Assembly: GCA_937927725.1 (NCBI GenBank)
Contig: CALBSE010000069.1
Span: forward strand, 62,001 to 126,000
Direction: 5' to 3'
Source: an uncultured Actinomycetes bacterium
Lineage (GTDB): Bacteria; Actinomycetota; Acidimicrobiia; Acidimicrobiales; Acidimicrobilacustridaceae
Length of the DNA: 64,000 nucleotides
The notes under the pieces were generated by a model. It saw only the letters and a program-made list of their open reading frames with translations. It searched no databases and was not told the DNA's origin. Positions 60,898 to 64,000 of the stretch are shown in pieces (the stretch's first letter is position 1; each line of letters starts with the position of its first letter). Made by a program: the position numbers and the translations under genes.

Positions 60898-61590
60898 ATG
60901 CGTTCACAATCAGCGCGCCGAATTCTCGGCGTCGCCGTTCTCTCACTTGCAGTCGTTGTCGGCATTGCTGGCTGCAGTAGCGACAAGAAATCGAGCGCCA
61001 CGAGCACGACCACCACAACAGCGTCCGCACCGACCACTTCGGGCGTCAAGCCCGTGAGCACCCTGACCAAGGCTGACATCGTGCAGATGCAGGAATGGCT
61101 CGACGCTGTTGGCTGCGACGTTGGCAACAACGACGGAATCATTGGCCCGTTGACGATTGCGACCCTCAAAGCCTTCCAGAAGGGCGCGGGTCTCACCGTT
61201 GACGGCACCTACGGCCCAAAGACCAAAGCCGCTCTTTCTGCCGACGCGCAGGCCAAGAAGCAGGTCTGCGTCGTGCCGACACCTACACCTCCCCCAGTTG
61301 GCCCGACAGGCTCTGTTGCTCCGTGTACCGCTGCGGCAATTACTTCCGGTCTTGACGCGGCGATGACTGCAGGCGACACCGTGAAGGTCAATGGCTTCGG
61401 CTGCGACTCAGGTTGGGCGTACGCGTGGGCAACGCTGACTCCCCCGGCTTCGAGCGGCGCTCCTGACATCGCCGTCACTGACGTTCTCGCATCGCGAGAT
61501 GGCAAGTGGGTCAGCCAAGACCGCGGGGTTGTCTGCCAGCAGGGCAAGCTCCCCTCAGTGATCTACACCAACGGTTGCATGTCGAACTGA
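60898..61590 (+). CDS. Lipoprotein with peptidoglycan-binding domain
   Basis: 230 aa with GGAGGA before the ATG. Lipobox VGIAGC with Cys26; Ser/Thr-rich linker to ~55; PG_binding_1 domain about 57-112 (IVQMQEWLDAVGCDVGNNDGIIGPLTIATLKAFQKGAGL, GTYGPKTKAAL); Pro-rich linker; and a C-terminal ~90-residue domain with four cysteines, probably disulfide-bonded. It should tether at the membrane and bind cell-wall peptidoglycan. Unrelated to the catabolic genes; expressed alone and closed by a strong terminator. Confidence 0.88.
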   Translation: MRSQSARRILGVAVLSLAVVVGIAGCSSDKKSSATSTTTTTASAPTTSGVKPVSTLTKADIVQMQEWLDAVGCDVGNNDGIIGPLTIATLKAFQKGAGLTVDGTYGPKTKAALSADAQAKKQVCVVPTPTPPPVGPTGSVAPCTAAAITSGLDAAMTAGDTVKVNGFGCDSGWAYAWATLTPPASSGAPDIAVTDVLASRDGKWVSQDRGVVCQQGKLPSVIYTNGCMSN

Positions 61591-61612
61591 TCTGAAATCT
61601 TTTGATTGCATT

Positions 61613-61640
61613 CGATGCCCGCCCTTCGGGGCGGGCATCG
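61613..61640. terminator. Bidirectional terminator with TTCG tetraloop
   Basis: CGATGCCCGCCC pairs perfectly (12 bp) with its complement around TTCG, between the converging lipoprotein and esterase genes. TCTTTTG precedes it. Confidence 0.85.
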
Positions 61641-61645
61641 TCGCG

Positions 61646-62602
61646 TTAGGAGGCAAGTCTGCGCGCAAACCAGTCGAACTGTGCCGTGGCCCATGCTGTC
61701 GTGATGCCGCAAGGAAATGCTTGGAAACCGTGAGGCATCTCGGGAGCAACAAAAAGTTCAACCTCATTGCCGGCTGCAGCCCAACGCGGTGCAAGCATCA
61801 GTGTGTCGTCGAGCAGGTGGTCGGCAGTGCCGACACTCAAGAACGCAGGGCACAAGTCATGAAGGTCAGCAAAAAGCGGGGAAACTTCGGGAGAGCGTCG
61901 CTCTTCGATCGTCATTCCCGGCAAATAGCAGTCACCGAACATTGCCATCCCTTCAGGGGTGAGCATGTCAGGGGCATTCAGCACCCGAAGACCGCGCTGA
62001 CTTGGTGAGCGACCCCAATCGTGCACCCCAAACACGAGATTCGCGCCGACGAGATGTTCGATCGCGTCCAACTCATCACGCAATCGCAGCGCAACGGCCG
62101 CGGCCATGTATCCGCCCGCCGATTCACCACCGACGATGACGCGGTCAGATCCGAACTCGCTTTGTCCGTTTTCGATGAGCCACTTTGCAACCGCGATTCC
62201 ATCATCGGGTCCAGCCGGAAAAGGATGTTCGGGAGCTTTGCGATAACCGACGGAAACAACGGCCATTCCAAACCGGCGACAGAGATCGAGGTTTGAACTG
62301 TCGCTCATTTCCGGTGCGCCGATGACCATCCCGCCTCCGTGAAAGTGGAGGTAAATCGCGGTGGCCGGACCGTCGGGGACGAAGGTTCGGCACGGCACTC
62401 CAGCGATGTCACGCACGATCGCTTCTGGCACGGGCGAATACATGCGCTCGAACGAACGACGCATGTGCTGGGCGGCTCCGAGAAGGTCCTTGGGCGGTTC
62501 GCCATCGCCTGCAAAAGCTTCGGCGACGAACGCCATTCCTGCATCCACCACAGCGCGCGCTTCTGGCCGCATGGCCTCGATGTCGTCACTCCAAAGTTGC
62601 AT
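61646..62602 (-). CDS. HSL-family esterase/lipase
   Basis: 318 aa alpha/beta hydrolase. HFHGGGMVIG (88-91 oxyanion HGGG), nucleophile GESAGG with Ser161, acidic residue likely in GTADHLLDD and His in MPHGFQAFP. This is the hormone-sensitive-lipase (LipH/LipW) group, which cleaves short to medium acyl esters. No signal peptide. GGGGG lies 4 bases before the ATG. Divergent from the methyltransferase. Confidence 0.9.
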   Translation of the reverse strand: MQLWSDDIEAMRPEARAVVDAGMAFVAEAFAGDGEPPKDLLGAAQHMRRSFERMYSPVPEAIVRDIAGVPCRTFVPDGPATAIYLHFHGGGMVIGAPEMSDSSNLDLCRRFGMAVVSVGYRKAPEHPFPAGPDDGIAVAKWLIENGQSEFGSDRVIVGGESAGGYMAAAVALRLRDELDAIEHLVGANLVFGVHDWGRSPSQRGLRVLNAPDMLTPEGMAMFGDCYLPGMTIEERRSPEVSPLFADLHDLCPAFLSVGTADHLLDDTLMLAPRWAAAGNEVELFVAPEMPHGFQAFPCGITTAWATAQFDWFARRLAS

Positions 62603-62663
62603 GAGTCCCCCTCATCGGTTTTGTTCACCATAGAACGAACCAAATCCAACTGCGCTCAACCGC

Positions 62664-62669
62664 TACGGT
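62664..62669 (+). promoter_or_regulatory. -10 element TACGGT before methyltransferase
   Basis: TACGGT ends 7 bases before the ATG at 62677; no ribosome-binding site, so probably leaderless. Confidence 0.45.
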
Positions 62670-62676
62670 CGAGTGC

Positions 62677-63294
62677 ATGGGTTTCTACAGCACGCAGATC
62701 GTTCCCCGTTTCATTGACAAAATGTGCGGCACCTCCGCTATGCAACAGGGCCGCGACGCCGTCGCCGCTGGCCTGTCGGGAACGATCGTGGAAATCGGAT
62801 TCGGCTCAGGGCTCAATGTTGCAAGTTACCCGCCCGAGATCGACCTGGTCTATGCCGTTGAACCAGCGTTAACTGCCCGCAAAATTGCGGTGCCGCGTAT
62901 TGCCGCCTCGCCTATTCCCATCCAGTACGCGGGCCTGCGCGGCGAAACGCTCGCACTTGACGACAACTCCTGCGACGGCGCGCTGTGCACGTTCACGCTC
63001 TGCACGATTCCCGGGGTTGAACAGGCACTCGCCGAACTCCGCCGAGTGCTCAAGCCCGGCGGCCGTTTCCACTTTCTCGAACATGGACTCGCCCCCGATG
63101 CAAAAACGCGAACGTGGCAGCGCCGCCTCGATCCCCTTGAAAAGCGACTCGCCGATGGTTGCCACCTCACCCGGGACCCAGTGGAACTCGTCAAAGCCGC
63201 TGGCTTCGAACTCGAATTCGTTCATAGCGAATATACGAAGGGCCCGAAACCTTGGGTCTTCATGACGTTCGCCCAAGCCATCAATCCCGCATGA
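62677..63294 (+). CDS. Class I SAM-dependent methyltransferase (UbiE/Methyltransf_11-like)
   Basis: 205 aa. SAM-binding motif I is VEIGFGSGLN (~46-55), with the acidic residue at VYAVEPA; LRRVLKPGGRFHFLEHGLAP is the typical post-IV region. It closely resembles the small methyltransferases often named phospholipid or ubiquinone-type methyltransferases; the acceptor cannot be told. Start supported by the -10 element at 62664-62669. Confidence 0.88.
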   Translation: MGFYSTQIVPRFIDKMCGTSAMQQGRDAVAAGLSGTIVEIGFGSGLNVASYPPEIDLVYAVEPALTARKIAVPRIAASPIPIQYAGLRGETLALDDNSCDGALCTFTLCTIPGVEQALAELRRVLKPGGRFHFLEHGLAPDAKTRTWQRRLDPLEKRLADGCHLTRDPVELVKAAGFELEFVHSEYTKGPKPWVFMTFAQAINPA

Positions 63295-63379
63295 CGTGAC
63301 CCTGCGATGCCTTGAATCTCAAGCATTTCTAAAGGTTTTCTTTACACGAATCAGCAGGTGACTCTGGCACGGTCACCTT

Positions 63380-64000
63380 ATGACCGATTGTCAACACCAG
63401 GCAGAGGCGTACGAGGCGCATTCTTCTCGCAGGGACGACGCAGAGTCGCCCACCTCAACCAAAAGAGTGGCGGCGTCTCGCAGATTCGATCGACGTACTG
63501 CGTTGTTTGGTGCAGGCGCTGCGGCCCTCGCCGCGACCGCCGCAGCCTGCACAACTGCCTCGGCCCCGGAAACTCCCGTTAGGCCAGTTCCAGTAGCGCC
63601 GACCACCCTTCCGGCGACTGCAGCAACTCCGCCGAGTTCCGAGTCTGGCGAAACTCAGGCTCACATACTGCACGTTGCCCGGCGTCTGAGTTTTGGCCCA
63701 ACGCCGCAACTTCTCGACGCGATTCAGGCCGCCGGAACAACTTCGTGGATCGATCAACAACTGGCATGGGAGTCCATCGACGATTCTGCGATGGACGGAA
63801 TTCTTGCGTCGTACCCACGAGCACTGATGACTGCAACAGAAATCTCTGCCAACCTCGACCAAAAGCGAACTCGGCAGGAAATGGCTGCAGCGACGGTTGC
63901 CCGCGCGATTTGGGGAAAGCGGCAACTTCACGAGTTGCTCGTCGACTTTTGGTCCAACCACCTAAACGTCAACATCAATCACGATGCGACCACGCGCCAC
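63380..64000 (+). CDS. DUF1800 family protein, Tat-type signal (3' partial)
   Basis: An open frame from ATG at 63380 runs off the window (207 residues seen). After a polar ~34-residue lead comes a Tat-like signal RRFDRRTALFGAGAAALAATAAAC with a possible lipidated Cys, then a Pro/Thr-rich linker. HVARRLSFGPTPQLLDAIQAAG and LLVDFWSNHLNVN are DUF1800 hallmarks. DUF1800 proteins are usually encoded beside a DUF1501 protein, expected just beyond the edge; their function is unknown. No ribosome-binding site or -10 element is clear, so the start is provisional. Confidence 0.8.
   Translation, partial: MTDCQHQAEAYEAHSSRRDDAESPTSTKRVAASRRFDRRTALFGAGAAALAATAAACTTASAPETPVRPVPVAPTTLPATAATPPSSESGETQAHILHVARRLSFGPTPQLLDAIQAAGTTSWIDQQLAWESIDDSAMDGILASYPRALMTATEISANLDQKRTRQEMAAATVARAIWGKRQLHELLVDFWSNHLNVNINHDATTRH

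Noticed and set aside
1..64000. Mobile element or recent horizontal transfer of the island
   Set aside because: No transposase, integrase, tRNA junction or flanking direct repeat was seen, and codon use and translation signals look uniform by eye.

Overview
The window reads as chromosomal DNA of an aerobic, high-GC Gram-positive bacterium (Actinomycetota). I think a member of the Acidimicrobiia is more likely than a mycobacterium, but this is inferred from protein flavour, two F420-type LLM oxidoreductases, paired FadE subunits and gene order; no marker gene is present. I see no tRNA, rRNA, CRISPR array, insertion sequence or phage gene. Coding density is high: the longest stretch without a gene is about 190 bases, so no gap over 300 bases needs describing.

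Layout. 1-967: end of a Liv-type ABC gene (permease tail fused to an ATPase). 989-9760, minus: a tightly packed run echA20-ipdA-ipdB-ipdC-maoC-like-DUF7064/7065-like-sulfatase-anSME. The first four match, in order, the actinobacterial genes that open the last two steroid rings. 9851-11971, plus: SDR and phosphotransferase, divergent from echA20. 12015-14871, minus: ipdF, fadE30 and an amidohydrolase. 14964-20588, minus: Liv-type ABC operon 1 (substrate-binding lipoprotein, fused LivH-LivM, LivG, LivF, 117-aa two-helix membrane protein). 20777-24241, minus: SDR, zinc alcohol dehydrogenase, aldehyde dehydrogenase. 24378-27197, plus: D-aminoacylase-like amidohydrolase and a YHYH lipoprotein. 27265-29513, minus: a two-subunit acyl-CoA dehydrogenase resembling ChsE4-ChsE5. 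29608-38053, plus: a catalytically degenerate SDR, SDR, LLM oxidoreductase, an LPxTG surface protein with DUF11 repeats, an unknown protein, two tandem epimerases and an SDR. 38100-43009, minus: 3-alpha-HSD-like SDR, a second copy of the 117-aa membrane protein, and Liv operon 2 without a binding protein. 43201-60779, minus: two acyl-CoA ligases (one FadD19-like), MarR and TetR regulators, phosphotransferase, three amidohydrolases, an acyl-CoA dehydrogenase pair, an Rv3520c-like F420 enzyme, SDR, thiolase-like protein, epoxide-hydrolase-like protein and class III CoA-transferase. 60898-64000: peptidoglycan-binding lipoprotein, HSL esterase, methyltransferase and the start of a DUF1800 protein.

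How the parts fit. The window looks like a catabolic island for steroid-like or other polycyclic or branched carboxylic substrates: import (Liv-type ABC systems), CoA activation (FadD), side-chain dehydrogenation (paired FadE), hydroxy/keto redox steps (SDRs, F420 enzymes) and final ring opening (EchA20, IpdC, IpdAB, IpdF, FadE30). The most provocative feature is a Cys-type sulfatase plus its anaerobic-type maturase in what may be the same transcript as the ring-opening genes, suggesting use of sulfated steroids. The second is a small membrane protein at the end of two separate Liv operons, a candidate undescribed accessory subunit.

Expression signals. At least eleven genes lack a Shine-Dalgarno sequence and carry TANNNT 6-9 bases before the start codon, as expected for leaderless transcripts. 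Many of the others use GGGGG rather than GGAGG as ribosome-binding site. Two promoters carry the same operator, CTGAC-N5-GTCAG. Homology statements are from memory of the families; no search was run.
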